From Vreelandella boliviensis LC1 (lineage in GTDB: Bacteria > Pseudomonadota > Gammaproteobacteria > Pseudomonadales > Halomonadaceae): a DNA stretch of 64,000 bases. Shown here piece by piece: positions 52,814 to 62,428 of this stretch. A program made the translations under genes and the position numbers. Every line of letters starts with the position of its first letter. Within the stretch, counting starts at the first letter, position 1. Below the pieces are notes generated by a model. The model ran no database searches. It was not told where the DNA came from and worked only from the letters and a program-made list of their open reading frames with translations. The stretch spans positions 1,351,542-1,415,541 of the forward strand of contig NZ_JH393257.1 of the NCBI RefSeq assembly GCF_000236035.1. Direction: 5' to 3'.

Positions 52814-55012
52814 TTATAGCGGCGTTAGTTTGGCAAAACCGAGCACTAGCCATTTGACCCCTTCGCCTTCAAAGCTTACCTGTACCCGGGCGCGGGCACC
52901 TTCGCCTTCCGCGTTAAGAATAATCCCTTCGCCAAATACCGGGTGCTCCACTCCCTGGCCGACATGAAGGCTGGGTATGTCGCCGTCACTTTCGATGCTC
53001 TGCTGGGCAAAGGAGGTACGCGACGCGGTGACCGGGCGGGAAATATGCCCGCGCAGACGGACTTCTTCGAGTAGGTGCGGCGGCAGCTCGCGTAAGAAAC
53101 GCGATGGGCGTGGGAACACCTCTTTGCCGTGCAGGCGGCGGGTTTCGGCGTGTGTGAGGTAGAGCTTCTGCATGGCGCGGGTGACGCCGACGTAACAGAG
53201 TCGCCGCTCCTCTTCGAGCCTGCCCGGCTCCTCCAGCGACATCTTGTGAGGAAACAGCCCTTCCTCGACGCCAGCAATAAACACCACCGGGAACTCTAGG
53301 CCCTTTGCCGAGTGTAATGTCATCAGCTGTACGCTATCCTCAAACTCTTCGGCTTCGTGGTCGCCAGCGTTAAGGGCGGCTTCAGACAGAAACGCTTCCA
53401 GCGCCGCCATGCCTTCGCCCGCCTCAGGCGCTTCAAACACATCGCCTTGGGTAAAAGCGCGGGCGGCGTTGACCAGCTCTTCCAGGTTTTCGACCCGTGC
53501 CTGGCCTTTCTCGCCGCGCTCGCTTTTATGATGTTCAATCAGGCCGGTGTGGATCGTCACATGGTCGATGATTTCGTGCAACGCCATGCCCGAGCAATCA
53601 TTATCCAGCTGCTCAATCAGGTTGGCGAAGGCTTGCACCGCGTTGGCTGCGCGGCCTTTTAAGGTGCCGTCGTTAATTGAATCGTGGAGCGCCTGCCACA
53701 GCTGAATGCCCTGTTCACGGGCGCGCAGGCGGACAATCTCCACCGTGCGTGTGCCGATACCGCGGGTAGGTACGTTAATGACACGCTCCAGGGAGGCGTC
53801 GTCGTCGCGGTTGAGCATCAGGCGCAGGTAGGCCAGGGCATTTTTGATTTCTAAGCGTTCATAAAAACGGTGGCCACCGTAAATACGGTAGGGCATACCC
53901 TGGCGAATCAGCGTCTCTTCCATCAGCCGCGACTGGGCATTGGAGCGGTAAAGAATAGCGATGTCGCGGCGGTTAAAGCCTTCGTCGACTTTCTCTTTGA
54001 TGGTATCGACAATATAACGGGCTTCTTCCAGGTCGTTAAACCCGGCGTAGATCGAAATCGGCTCGCCTTCGATGCCGTCGGTCCACAGGTTCTTGCCCAT
54101 GCGCTCGCTGTTATGGCTGATCAGCGTATTGGCAGCTTCCAGAATCGCGCTGGTGGAGCGATAGTTCTGTTCAAGCCGCACGGTGTGGGTTTGCGGGAAC
54201 TCATGCTCAAAGCGGCTGATATTTTCAACTTTGGCACCGCGCCAGCCGTAGATTGATTGGTCGTCATCGCCTACCGCAGTCATCGGCGTCTGCATGCCGG
54301 TGAGCAGTTTTAGCCAGGCGTATTGCAGCGTATTGGTATCTTGAAACTCATCCACCAGTACGTGACCAAAGCGCTCCTGGTAGTGCTTCAGCAGCGGCGG
54401 GTTATCGCGCAGGAGCTCCAGGCTTCTGAGCAGCAGCTCGCCGAAATCAACCAAGCCACCGCGCTCGCAGGTGAGCTGGTAGCGCTCGTAGAGCTCGACC
54501 ATCTGGCCCATGTAGGCATCGCCGTCCACGTTAACCTGGTGGGGGCGAAGGCCCTCTTCTTTACAACCGGAAATAAAGTGCTGCACCTGGCGCGGCGGGA
54601 AGCGTTCGTCATCGATGGAGTAGTCTTTCAGCAGCCGCTTGACCAGGCGAAGCTGATCGTCGGAATCGATGATTTGAAAGTGTTGCGGCAGCTTGGCGTC
54701 CTGCCAGTGAGTGCGTAGCAGGCGGTGGGCGATGGAGTGAAAGGTGCCCACCCAGACATGGCGCATCGAGATACTAAGTAGCGCCTCGAGGCGAGTACGC
54801 ATTTCCTTGGCGGCTTTATTGGTAAAGGTAACTGCTAGCAGTGCGTATGGTGATAGCCCTTCGGCCTGCATCAGCCAGGCGATGCGATGCACCAGCACAC
54901 GGGTTTTACCGGAGCCAGCGCCTGCGAGCACCAACAGGTTGCCTTGGGGGGCGCTCACTGCTTCGCGCTGGGCGGAGTTGAGTTGATCGAGAATCGCCGT
55001 GACGTCGTCCAT
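52814..55012 (-). CDS. uvrD: DNA helicase II UvrD
   Basis: 732 aa SF1A helicase for excision and mismatch repair. Walker A AGAGSGKT at residues 30-37, VDEFQDTNTLQYAWLKLL, GDDDQSIYGWRGA, QNYRSTSAILEAAN, LMTLHSAKGLEFPVVF and YVGVTRA. The C-terminal segment HVGQGVEHPVFGEGIIL is the RNA-polymerase-binding Tudor-like tail found in UvrD/PcrA and absent from the Rep gene at the left end. Alone on the minus strand after hexR. Confidence 0.95.
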   Translation of the reverse strand: MDDVTAILDQLNSAQREAVSAPQGNLLVLAGAGSGKTRVLVHRIAWLMQAEGLSPYALLAVTFTNKAAKEMRTRLEALLSISMRHVWVGTFHSIAHRLLRTHWQDAKLPQHFQIIDSDDQLRLVKRLLKDYSIDDERFPPRQVQHFISGCKEEGLRPHQVNVDGDAYMGQMVELYERYQLTCERGGLVDFGELLLRSLELLRDNPPLLKHYQERFGHVLVDEFQDTNTLQYAWLKLLTGMQTPMTAVGDDDQSIYGWRGAKVENISRFEHEFPQTHTVRLEQNYRSTSAILEAANTLISHNSERMGKNLWTDGIEGEPISIYAGFNDLEEARYIVDTIKEKVDEGFNRRDIAILYRSNAQSRLMEETLIRQGMPYRIYGGHRFYERLEIKNALAYLRLMLNRDDDASLERVINVPTRGIGTRTVEIVRLRAREQGIQLWQALHDSINDGTLKGRAANAVQAFANLIEQLDNDCSGMALHEIIDHVTIHTGLIEHHKSERGEKGQARVENLEELVNAARAFTQGDVFEAPEAGEGMAALEAFLSEAALNAGDHEAEEFEDSVQLMTLHSAKGLEFPVVFIAGVEEGLFPHKMSLEEPGRLEEERRLCYVGVTRAMQKLYLTHAETRRLHGKEVFPRPSRFLRELPPHLLEEVRLRGHISRPVTASRTSFAQQSIESDGDIPSLHVGQGVEHPVFGEGIILNAEGEGARARVQVSFEGEGVKWLVLGFAKLTPL

Positions 55013-55052
55013 ATAAGCCGCTGCCGGATCAAAAAATAGGCGGCTAGTCTAG

Positions 55053-55074
55053 CACAGCCAGCGAACTGGCTGTG
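55053..55074 (-). terminator. Possible terminator between hexR and uvrD
   Basis: CACAGCCAG (55053-55061), CGAA loop, CTGGCTGTG (55066-55074). On the minus strand a T6 run follows only 12-15 nt later, so the termination role is uncertain. Confidence 0.45.
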
Positions 55075-55089
55075 TATACAGGTTAACGA

Positions 55090-55944
55090 TTAAGATTCTT
55101 CAGGAAAGCGCAGCGTGTTAAGGCTCTTTTTAACCGCTTTAAGCTGTTCGGCGAGTTTCGGGCCGCGGGTTTTGGCGACGCCCACGGCAAGCACGTCAAT
55201 TAGCACCAAGTGTGCAATGCGTGAGCTAAGCGGGGTATAGATCTCAGTATCTTCATGGACATCAATATATAGCGGCAGGCTGACCTCCTCGGCGAGCGGT
55301 GAGCCGCTGGGGCAGAGGCCAATCACCGTCGCGCCCGCTTCACGGGCCAAGCGCACGCTGGCAACCAGCGCTTTGGTGCGACCGGTTTGCGAAATCGCCA
55401 CTACCACGTCGCCATCGTTCAAGGTCACTGCCGACATATTCTGCATATGCGGGTCGGCGTAGGCCGAAGTGGAAATTTGTAGGCGGAAAAATTTGTGCTG
55501 GGCATCAAAGGCCACGGCGCCGGAAGCCCCAAAGCCATAGAACTCAACCCGGTTGGCCATCGCGAGGGCGTTTACCGCACGGCCCAGCGCTTCGTTATCC
55601 AGCCGGTCACGCACTGAAAGCAGCGTGCCCACGGTCGAGTCAAAGATACTGTGGGAAAACTCAGCGACCGAGTCGCTATCGTTCATGGAGAACTGCGCAA
55701 ACTGACTGCCGCTGGCCAGCATTTGCGCCAGCTGTAGCTTGAAGTCCTGAAAGCCATTGCACCCCAGCGCACGGCAAAATCGCACCACGGTAGGTTCGCT
55801 AACGGTGGCTTCGGTGGCCAGATCCACAATGCGCATGTGGATGACCTCTTCGGGGTTGCGCAGTACAAACCGCGCCACTTTTTGCTCGGAGCGTCGAAAG
55901 TGCTCCATGCGGCGTCTCATCTCATCGAACAGGGCGCGACTCAC
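55090..55944 (-). CDS. hexR: MurR/RpiR family regulator HexR
   Basis: 284 aa. N-terminal HTH of the RpiR type (EQKVARFVLRNPEEVIHMRIVDLATEATVSEPTVVRFCRALG) and a C-terminal sugar-phosphate (SIS) domain (EFYGFGASGAVAFDAQHKFFRL, VVVAISQTGRTKALV). HexR represses central glucose metabolism genes and is released by KDPG. No zwf or edd neighbour here and no TGTAATTAAATTACA-like HexR box was found in its own upstream DNA. Confidence 0.9.
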   Translation of the reverse strand: MSRALFDEMRRRMEHFRRSEQKVARFVLRNPEEVIHMRIVDLATEATVSEPTVVRFCRALGCNGFQDFKLQLAQMLASGSQFAQFSMNDSDSVAEFSHSIFDSTVGTLLSVRDRLDNEALGRAVNALAMANRVEFYGFGASGAVAFDAQHKFFRLQISTSAYADPHMQNMSAVTLNDGDVVVAISQTGRTKALVASVRLAREAGATVIGLCPSGSPLAEEVSLPLYIDVHEDTEIYTPLSSRIAHLVLIDVLAVGVAKTRGPKLAEQLKAVKKSLNTLRFPEES

Positions 55945-56271
55945 GTTCAGCTCCTTGGGTGCTCAACTAACAGGTATCCAACAGTATGCCAATATACGAT
56001 CGTTTGAAACGACCGTTTCTGCCTATCTGCTCATTGTTATGCTTTGCGTTATTTCAATGCTGATGATCACAGTATGCCTCAATGAGTGGATAGGGCCACT
56101 AACTATCGGGCCGTGTTTCGTCAGCGTTTAAAGGTCGTTTGTCAGTTTTTTTAAGATTGGTCATCATTTTGTCAAGTAGGTTATAGTAATAATTGAAGTG
56201 CCGCACTGCATCATAACAGTCGTCACGGATGCAGGTGGACGAAGGCATATTCATCTGGAGGAACGTCGATT
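55945..56271. other. Divergent region between hexR and small gene
   Basis: 327 bp. It contains a perfect short palindrome TCGTTTGAAACGA (56000-56012) with AAACGACC flanks, 56 bp upstream of hexR, a possible regulator site, and a T7 run near 56143. An AT-rich stretch TTATAGTAATAATTG near 56181 could hold the promoter of the plus-strand gene. No other gene is visible. Confidence 0.4.
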
Positions 56272-56487
56272 ATGAGAAACGTCGAACGAATCACCTCGGT
56301 TAAAAGCGAATTGCTCGATATCTTTATGAGTATGGAAGTGGATGAGCATGTTCAGCGCCAGCGCAGCGCAGCCCAACGCAGCTTAAGAGCGCGGCGTGGT
56401 ATTGAGCTTCATCGGGAGTTTCAGAAGTTATCGCGGGATATCGCCCCCTTGGCCGATGAAGATCGGCAAGAGAGCGAATTGCACTAA
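56272..56487 (+). CDS. Small charged protein of unknown function
   Basis: 71 aa, unrecognised with confidence. Preceded by a strong GGAGGAA ribosome site and its own 5' region, so probably real. Rich in Arg and Glu with a helical central part (QRSAAQRSLRARRGIELHREFQKL), no signal peptide or Cys. The RARRxIE-type helix is faintly like the short PA3496-type proteins, which I cannot confirm. Confidence 0.6.
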   Translation: MRNVERITSVKSELLDIFMSMEVDEHVQRQRSAAQRSLRARRGIELHREFQKLSRDIAPLADEDRQESELH

Positions 56488-56538
56488 GTGTTAATAGCCA
56501 ATGTAGGCGTTTAAGGAACACTGTTTAATGGAGTACAG

Positions 56539-56562
56539 GCCCTGCTATACAATCAGCAGGGC
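56539..56562. terminator. Hairpin between convergent small gene and NSS transporter
   Basis: GCCCTGCT (56539-56546), 8-nt loop, AGCAGGGC (56555-56562). Lies between two convergent genes; neither side has a T-run. Confidence 0.4.
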
Positions 56563-56593
56563 GCATGCTGGCTTGGCTAAAACAGCCCTAGTG

Positions 56594-57937
56594 CTAGATA
56601 AGTCCAGCTACAAAGACCGTGATGACGGCCAGTGGGGCTACGTATTTTGCAAGCAAGTTCCATAGGCTGTAGTCGTATACATCCATATTAAGCTCTCTGC
56701 GCGATTCTTCTTTATCCAGGCAGGTAGCAAAAAACACGATGGCACCCAAGCCCGTCAACGGCAGTAGGATTTTGCTGGTAAAGGTATCCAACAGGTCAAA
56801 AATATTGAGGCCCAAGAACAGCACCTCAGACCACACGTTGAATGATAGCAGCGCCGCGACGCCTAATAGCCAAACAGCAATACCGCTTACCAGTGTGGCT
56901 ACTATGCGGCTCATGGGCGTGCGTTCTTCCAGCGTTTCCACAACGGGTTCGAGTAGTGAAATCGCTGAGGTCAGCGCAGCAAATGTTAATAGCAGGAAGA
57001 ACATCAGACCCAGAATCGTACCGCCCGCCATATTACCGAAAGCCAGTGGCAGCGTGACAAAGATCAAGCCAGGTCCTTCACCCGCGCTTAAGCCATTGGC
57101 AAATACAATCGGGAAGATCGCTAAGCCAGCTAGCAGCGCAATGGCAGTGTCTAAAATAATAACGGTACGTGCCGTGCTGATCAGGTTAACGTCTTCACCT
57201 AGGTAGGAGCCGTAAGCCATCATAATGCCCATACCTAACGACAGAGTGAAAAAGGCTTGGCCCATTGCGGCCAACACGACGCCACCTGTTAACGCACTCC
57301 AATCTGGGCGGAACATAAAGGCCAGCGCTTCGCCGAAATAGCCGCTTGTCATGCCGTAGCCGACCAGTACTATCATCAAAATGATAAGTGCAGGCATCAT
57401 CAGACGAGCGGCGCTCTCCAAGCCTTTGGTGACCCCGCGAGCCACAATGCCAACGACTAGCACCATAAACGCCGTGTGCCATAGCAGTAGTGTGGTAGGG
57501 CTGCCAAGCATACCTCCAAACAGCGCGCTAATACTGTCAGCATCTTGGCCATCAAAGGAACCGAGTACCGAGCTTAAGGTGTAGTTTAGTGACCAGCCAC
57601 CGATAACGCTGTAAAACGACAAAATCAAAAAGGCCGCCAACACGCCGCTAATACCGATTAGCGCCCAGGCTGGGGATTTGCCATGATTAGCGGCCAGCTC
57701 TGCCATGGTATTGATAGGATTTTTCTGACCGCGGCGGCCAATCATCCACTCTGCTACCAAAATGGGTAAGCCTACTAACGCTACACACGCTAAGTAGACC
57801 AACACGAACGCGGCACCACCGCTATCGCCCACCATGTAAGAAAATCGCCAAATATTCCCGAGACCAACCGCTGAGCCAGCAGCGGCCAGCACAAAAGTCA
57901 TCCGAGATGACCATTGTGCATGTGCAAGTTTTGCCAT
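56594..57937 (-). CDS. Sodium-dependent transporter, NSS family
   Basis: 447 aa, about 11 membrane segments, the usual size of bacterial neurotransmitter:sodium symporter homologues. TM1 signature AAAGSAVGLGNIWRFSYMVGDSGG forms the Na+/substrate site; further markers are GWSLNYTLSS, FTLSLGMGIMMAYGSYLGED in TM6-region and FAALTSAISLLEPVVE in TM8. Substrate probably an amino acid or derivative. GAAGGTGTGTC precedes the ATG. Confidence 0.92.
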   Translation of the reverse strand: MAKLAHAQWSSRMTFVLAAAGSAVGLGNIWRFSYMVGDSGGAAFVLVYLACVALVGLPILVAEWMIGRRGQKNPINTMAELAANHGKSPAWALIGISGVLAAFLILSFYSVIGGWSLNYTLSSVLGSFDGQDADSISALFGGMLGSPTTLLLWHTAFMVLVVGIVARGVTKGLESAARLMMPALIILMIVLVGYGMTSGYFGEALAFMFRPDWSALTGGVVLAAMGQAFFTLSLGMGIMMAYGSYLGEDVNLISTARTVIILDTAIALLAGLAIFPIVFANGLSAGEGPGLIFVTLPLAFGNMAGGTILGLMFFLLLTFAALTSAISLLEPVVETLEERTPMSRIVATLVSGIAVWLLGVAALLSFNVWSEVLFLGLNIFDLLDTFTSKILLPLTGLGAIVFFATCLDKEESRRELNMDVYDYSLWNLLAKYVAPLAVITVFVAGLI

Positions 57938-58091
57938 GACACACCTTCTTTTAATCAGTTGTAATGAGTATTTCGGTGCGATACACCGTTTTTTCGGAAA
58001 AATGAGTCGTTGTCGGCGTCTTTTTCCGAAAGTAAGCGCAATTTATCTGATCGAAAGGAAGCATGCCAGTTAGCCCACCTAAAAAGGCGCA

Positions 58092-58946
58092 CTAAAACAG
58101 CTGGCTTTGCTTTTCACCGGCGAAGGGGCCAAGTGGGGGCAATGGCGTTACTTCTTCTAGCGCGTTATAGAGTAAACGGGCCATGTGGGGAGACTCGCGG
58201 TTATCCGCAGTATGCACAAATAAGAAAGGGGTTTTCCCCTGATTTATCCACAGCTTTAGGCGGTCTTTCCAGGCGGTGAAGTAGCTGCTGTTAATCGTTT
58301 TGTCAATATGGCCAATGAAACGAATCACCGGATAATTTGCCGTGGAAAGCACGTGTAGTGGGAGTTTCGGCTTTTCTTGCTGAGCGTTGGCCAGGCCCAC
58401 GTGACCATTTGCCGGGGTTGAGAAGAGCGGGCGCACGTCGAGCATCACTCGGTTGGCCGAATAAGTTATCAACAGGCGGTTAAGGGCCATCTCGGCGGCC
58501 CCTTTGTGGAAAAACTCTGGGTGGCGAACCTCGACCGCACAAGGTAAATGAACGGGCCAAGCGGCGAGTAGCGCTTCAAGCTGGGGAAGCTCTTGTGGGC
58601 CAAAATCCCGCGGTAGTTGCACCATGGTTGGCCCAAGGCGGTCGTGAAGCGGTTCTAGCGCCGCTAAAAATGCCCAAGCGTCTTCCAGGCGCGTTAACCG
58701 CTGATCGTGGGTGATGCTGGCAGGTAATTTAAAACAAAAGCGAAAGGGGGGCAGTGCCTGGCGCGCCCAGGCGGCAATGGTCTCCGGCTTGGGGGTGCCG
58801 CTATAAAAGGTCGTATTGCCCTCTACGCTGGAAAACACCGCGGCGTAATCGCTTAACAGCTCGGTTTTGGCATGGCGTGGGTAAAGGTTGCCTAACCAGT
58901 CTTGATTGGCCCACATAGGCAAGCCTAGATAAAGAGGAAGCGTCAT
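58092..58946 (-). CDS. DUF72 domain protein
   Basis: 284 aa TIM-barrel-like DUF72 protein (YecE family). Recognisable segments: YPRHAKTELLSDYAAVFSSVEGNTTFY, CFKLPASITHDQRL, VQLPRDFGP, AVEVRHPEFF, and VIRFIGH. Biochemical function of the family is not established. Divergent from the HglS-like gene by about 200 bp with no recognisable site. Confidence 0.87.
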   Translation of the reverse strand: MTLPLYLGLPMWANQDWLGNLYPRHAKTELLSDYAAVFSSVEGNTTFYSGTPKPETIAAWARQALPPFRFCFKLPASITHDQRLTRLEDAWAFLAALEPLHDRLGPTMVQLPRDFGPQELPQLEALLAAWPVHLPCAVEVRHPEFFHKGAAEMALNRLLITYSANRVMLDVRPLFSTPANGHVGLANAQQEKPKLPLHVLSTANYPVIRFIGHIDKTINSSYFTAWKDRLKLWINQGKTPFLFVHTADNRESPHMARLLYNALEEVTPLPPLGPFAGEKQSQLF

Positions 58947-59148
58947 GGGTGCCAGCCTACGTCAACAAGATCAAGTGCTAATGTAACAGGTTCAGAGCCC
59001 TGCCCGTTAAGCGCTGATGGTGGCTTTTATATGGTTTTTATTTATAGCAAGGCGCGGAAAAAGTGAAATTGTTAAGACGCCGATAGCGCTACTATGTAGG
59101 TATAGCCCTTTATGGGCAGGTATAGTCGTTTACGAATAGGGCAGCCCG

Positions 59149-60510
59149 ATGAGTTCAGTTTACGTTAGCAGTGATGAAATCCGCGACCAGTTTTCCCGTG
59201 CGATGTCGGCAATGTATCAGCAGGAGGTGCCGCAATACGGCACCTTGCTGTCGCTGACAGAGGCGGTTAACCAAGCGGTGTTAGCCGCTAATCCTGGGCT
59301 AAATAGTCAACTGCAAAATAGTGATGAGCTAGCGCGTATCAACGTTGAACGCCACGGTGCTATTCGTGTGGGCAGCCCGGGCGAGCTTGCTATGCTGCGG
59401 CGAATGTTCGCCGTAATGGGTATGGAACCAGTAGGCTACTATGATCTAGCCGCGGCGGGCGTGCCGGTTCACTCCACCGCGTTTCGGCCGGTGTCGGATG
59501 AGGCGCTTAAGCGTAATCCCTTTCGTGTGTTTACCTCGTTACTGCGCCTTGAGCTGATTGAAAAAGTGGAGCTCAGAGAGCAGGCGAGTGAGATTTTAAA
59601 AGCCCGCGATATCTTCACCGCTAACGTCAAAGTGCTTATTGAGCGTTTTGAGCAACAGGGCGGCCTAAGTGCCTTTGATGCCGAGCAGTTTGTGCAGGAA
59701 GCGTTGGAAACGTTCCGCTGGCACGACAACGCCACGGTCGATTTGGCTACCTATGAGCGTTTGCATGATGAGCACCGCTTAATCGCCGACGTGGTCTGTT
59801 TCCGCGGCCCGCACATTAACCACCTAACGCCGCGAACCTTAGATATTGATGAAGTTCAGCGGCGTATGCCGACCGTCGGCATTGACCCTAAAGTGACTAT
59901 TGAAGGCCCGCCGCGTCGCGACTGTCCCATCCTACTACGCCAAACCAGCTTCAAAGCACTGGAGGAGACGATCGCTTTCGCGGACGCTGCTGAGGGTAAA
60001 CACACCGCCCGCTTTGGCGAAATCGAACAGCGCGGCATCGCCTTAACGCGCAAAGGGCGCGAGCTATATGACCAACTGCTAGCAGTTGCCAAGGAAAGCG
60101 CACCCGCAGTAGCTAATAATGATGCCCATCAAGCGCATTTATCTGACGTGTTTAAAGCGTTTCCCGATGCATATGAAACCCTGCGCTGTGAAGGGTTAGC
60201 GTTTTTCCACTATCAGGCGGTGCAGGGTGGATCTGTTCAAGGGCCGATTTCAGTTGAGCAGGTGGAAAGCCTAATCGAGCAGGGCGCTCTTAGCGTTATC
60301 CCCATGATTTATGAAGATTTCTTGCCCGTAAGTGCAGCCGGTATTTTTCAGTCCAACCTGGGTGGAAGCAGTCACGACCACTACGCCAGCAGCGCAAGCC
60401 AGCAAGAGTTTGAACAGGCGTTAGGGAGTGCTGTAATCGATGAAATCGCGCTGTATGCCCAGCGCCAACAGGCATCGCTTGAACAGGCGCTGGCGCAACT
60501 GTCGGGTTAA
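59149..60510 (+). CDS. 2-oxoadipate dioxygenase/decarboxylase, HglS-like
   Basis: 453 aa DUF1338 protein of the VOC-like fold. The iron ligands line up with characterised HglS: His69 and Arg73 in VERHGAIRVGS, His225 in GPHINHLTPRT, and Glu291 in RFGEIEQRG. HglS converts 2-oxoadipate to 2-hydroxyglutarate in D-lysine breakdown. No other lysine-catabolic gene lies beside it. Immediately upstream of aroQ by about 60 bp, same strand. Confidence 0.87.
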   Translation: MSSVYVSSDEIRDQFSRAMSAMYQQEVPQYGTLLSLTEAVNQAVLAANPGLNSQLQNSDELARINVERHGAIRVGSPGELAMLRRMFAVMGMEPVGYYDLAAAGVPVHSTAFRPVSDEALKRNPFRVFTSLLRLELIEKVELREQASEILKARDIFTANVKVLIERFEQQGGLSAFDAEQFVQEALETFRWHDNATVDLATYERLHDEHRLIADVVCFRGPHINHLTPRTLDIDEVQRRMPTVGIDPKVTIEGPPRRDCPILLRQTSFKALEETIAFADAAEGKHTARFGEIEQRGIALTRKGRELYDQLLAVAKESAPAVANNDAHQAHLSDVFKAFPDAYETLRCEGLAFFHYQAVQGGSVQGPISVEQVESLIEQGALSVIPMIYEDFLPVSAAGIFQSNLGGSSHDHYASSASQQEFEQALGSAVIDEIALYAQRQQASLEQALAQLSG

Positions 60511-60568
60511 GTGCTAGAACAGGCTATATCGGCGATTTATCCCCTAATACATAAGGTTGAAGAGAGTT

Positions 60569-61015
60569 ATGAGTCAAGGAAAGGTATTGGTATTACATGG
60601 TCCCAATCTAAACTTGCTGGGTAGCCGTCAGCCAGAGATATACGGGTACGAGACGTTAGACGATGTGAATAACCTCTTGCGTGAGAAAGCGGTGATGGCC
60701 GACTGGGACATCCATTGTCTACAAAGTAACCATGAAGGCGAACTGATTGATGCCATCCATGCCGCGCGCCTGGATGGCACCCATGCAATTATTATCAACC
60801 CTGCTGCCTATACACATACGTCTGTCGCTATTCTTGATGCCCTCAATGCTTTTGAGGGAAAAGTGGTTGAGGTGCATTTGTCCAATGTTCACAAGCGCGA
60901 AGCCTTTCGCCATCACTCCTATGTATCGCTACGCGCCGATGGCGTGATAGCAGGATTAGGCGTGCAGGGTTATCGCGCGGCGCTAGAGGCGGTGATAAGG
61001 GCATTTCAGGCTTGA
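60569..61015 (+). CDS. aroQ: 3-dehydroquinate dehydratase, type II
   Basis: 148 aa. Third step of the shikimate pathway. Conserved [17 protein letters not shown] with the catalytic Tyr, [24 protein letters not shown] and [17 protein letters not shown] with active-site His/Arg. ATG at 60569; an in-frame TTG 12 nt earlier is not preferred. The 3' end lies in a perfect 38-bp tandem duplication that begins inside the last codons. Confidence 0.94.
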   Translation: MSQGKVLVLHGPNLNLLGSRQPEIYGYETLDDVNNLLREKAVMADWDIHCLQSNHEGELIDAIHAARLDGTHAIIINPAAYTHTSVAILDALNAFEGKVVEVHLSNVHKREAFRHHSYVSLRADGVIAGLGVQGYRAALEAVIRAFQA

Positions 61016-61067
61016 GCCTAGGCTTTGATGTGATAAGGGCATTTCAGGCTTGAGCCTAGGCTTTGAT
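60992..61067. repeat. Perfect 38-bp tandem duplication at aroQ end
   Basis: Copies 60992-61029 and 61030-61067 are identical, both starting GTGATAAGGGCATTTCAGG and ending TAGGCTTTGAT. The first includes the aroQ stop codon (61013-61015). Confidence 0.95.
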
Positions 61068-61089
61068 TATCCGTTCAGTGCTACTAAGC

Positions 61090-61121
61090 AAAACGGGGTG
61101 CCTCATAAGGCACCCCGTTTT
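61090..61121. terminator. Bidirectional terminator aroQ / hemY
   Basis: AAAACGGGGTGCC (61090-61102), loop TCATAA, GGCACCCCGTTTT (61109-61121). Stem of 13 bp with A4 and T4 ends that serve both strands. Confidence 0.85.
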
Positions 61122-61150
61122 GGTGTTTACAACGTAGCAACGCCTGTCTG

Positions 61151-62428
61151 CTAGGCGCTCTTCTTAATGGTCTTGCTGTCTTTTTGCTTGCTATCTGGTG
61201 TTTTGCTGTCGTTAGCATCGCTGGGTTGCGGTAACGATGGCAGTGATTTAGCCAGCATTTCAACGCTGTGGCGGTAGTAGAGCTGGCTCTTATTATGCTC
61301 GCCAAGGCTTGCATAGAGGCGGGCGAGCTCGGCGCATACTTCGCCATTGGGGCGCTGCCGCTGGCTGGTTTCAAAGTACTCTAGTGCCTTTTGCCATTGG
61401 CCGGTGCGCAACGAGAGGCGACCACAAGTAAGCAGTAGCTCGGGGTCGTTGGGGCGCTCCTGCAGCCATTTTTCGGCTTTTACAAGTTGGCGAGCGGCGT
61501 CCACATTTAGCAGGCCGTAGCGTTTTACTAAACGTGCGTCCCAATGGTTATCCAACGAGTGGTTGAGCAGACGTTCGGCGATCGGCTCTTCGTTGGCCTG
61601 AATCAGCGCCTCGGTATAGAGTACGATCAGCTCGGTATTGCCACGCAGATAGTCGGGCATATCGGCCCAAAGGCCACGTACCCGCTCAATATTGGTAGGG
61701 TTTTGGGCTTCAAACACGATCAGCTCGCGGTAGGCTTTAAACTCCAACTGGTCACGCTCTTGCTGAGAGATCAGCTTCTGCGCCGCCAAACGTGGAATCA
61801 AACGCCGTAAGCCTTCCCAATCGTTGACGCTTAAATGCACCTGCTTTAGTAGCTTGAGCACCTGAGGGTGGTTAGAGAGTTTCTTATCCAGGCGATTAAG
61901 AATCGCCAGCGCTTCTTCCGGCTGCTGACGCTCAATCATCATTTGCGCCTGCATCAAGCCAACGGCCGTTTCGGCGCCGTCGGTAGTTAGCTGGGCTTGG
62001 TTCAGGTGCTCCTGGGATTTCGTGTGGTGGCCCTGGTAGTGGGCGGCCAGCGCTGCGGATAGGTAGTTGACTAGCGGTGTGCTGGAATCATCGGCGGCGT
62101 TAACCAGTGTTTTTTCGGCTTTTTTCCAGCGGCCTTCGGTCAGCGCTACCAAACCACGCACGGTGCGCTGCATGGCGCGACGGTTACGGGCGCGGCTGTT
62201 CCAGCTGCGAAAACGCCCCATGGGGCGAATAATGCCGCTGAGTAAGCGCAGTACAAAGTGTAGGACGATAAAGGCGGCAAACAACAGGACTAGACCAAAC
62301 CAAAACGATGTTTGGATGGAAGAGTCGCCCACGCGGATCAGCCAGTAGCCGGGCACCGACATCATCAGGTGCCCAAACAGGGCCCCGACGGCGAGGCCTG
62401 CGACAATGAGGAGAACAAGCTTTCTCAT
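61151..62428 (-). CDS. hemY: HemY-like TPR membrane protein
   Basis: 425 aa. Two N-terminal membrane helices (LVLLIVAGLAVGALFGHLMM and FWFGLVLLFAAFIVLHFVLR) precede a tetratricopeptide-type helical domain (SAALAAHYQGHHTKSQEHLNQAQ, AIADLNRLDKK-like repeats). In gammaproteobacteria hemX-hemY follow hemC-hemD; the role is in late heme synthesis or envelope assembly but no enzyme activity is established. ATGA overlap with hemX. Confidence 0.88.
   Translation of the reverse strand: MRKLVLLIVAGLAVGALFGHLMMSVPGYWLIRVGDSSIQTSFWFGLVLLFAAFIVLHFVLRLLSGIIRPMGRFRSWNSRARNRRAMQRTVRGLVALTEGRWKKAEKTLVNAADDSSTPLVNYLSAALAAHYQGHHTKSQEHLNQAQLTTDGAETAVGLMQAQMMIERQQPEEALAILNRLDKKLSNHPQVLKLLKQVHLSVNDWEGLRRLIPRLAAQKLISQQERDQLEFKAYRELIVFEAQNPTNIERVRGLWADMPDYLRGNTELIVLYTEALIQANEEPIAERLLNHSLDNHWDARLVKRYGLLNVDAARQLVKAEKWLQERPNDPELLLTCGRLSLRTGQWQKALEYFETSQRQRPNGEVCAELARLYASLGEHNKSQLYYRHSVEMLAKSLPSLPQPSDANDSKTPDSKQKDSKTIKKSA

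Noticed and set aside
55945..56271. HexR autoregulatory site
   Set aside because: No sequence near TGTAATTAAATTACA was found in the hexR upstream region.
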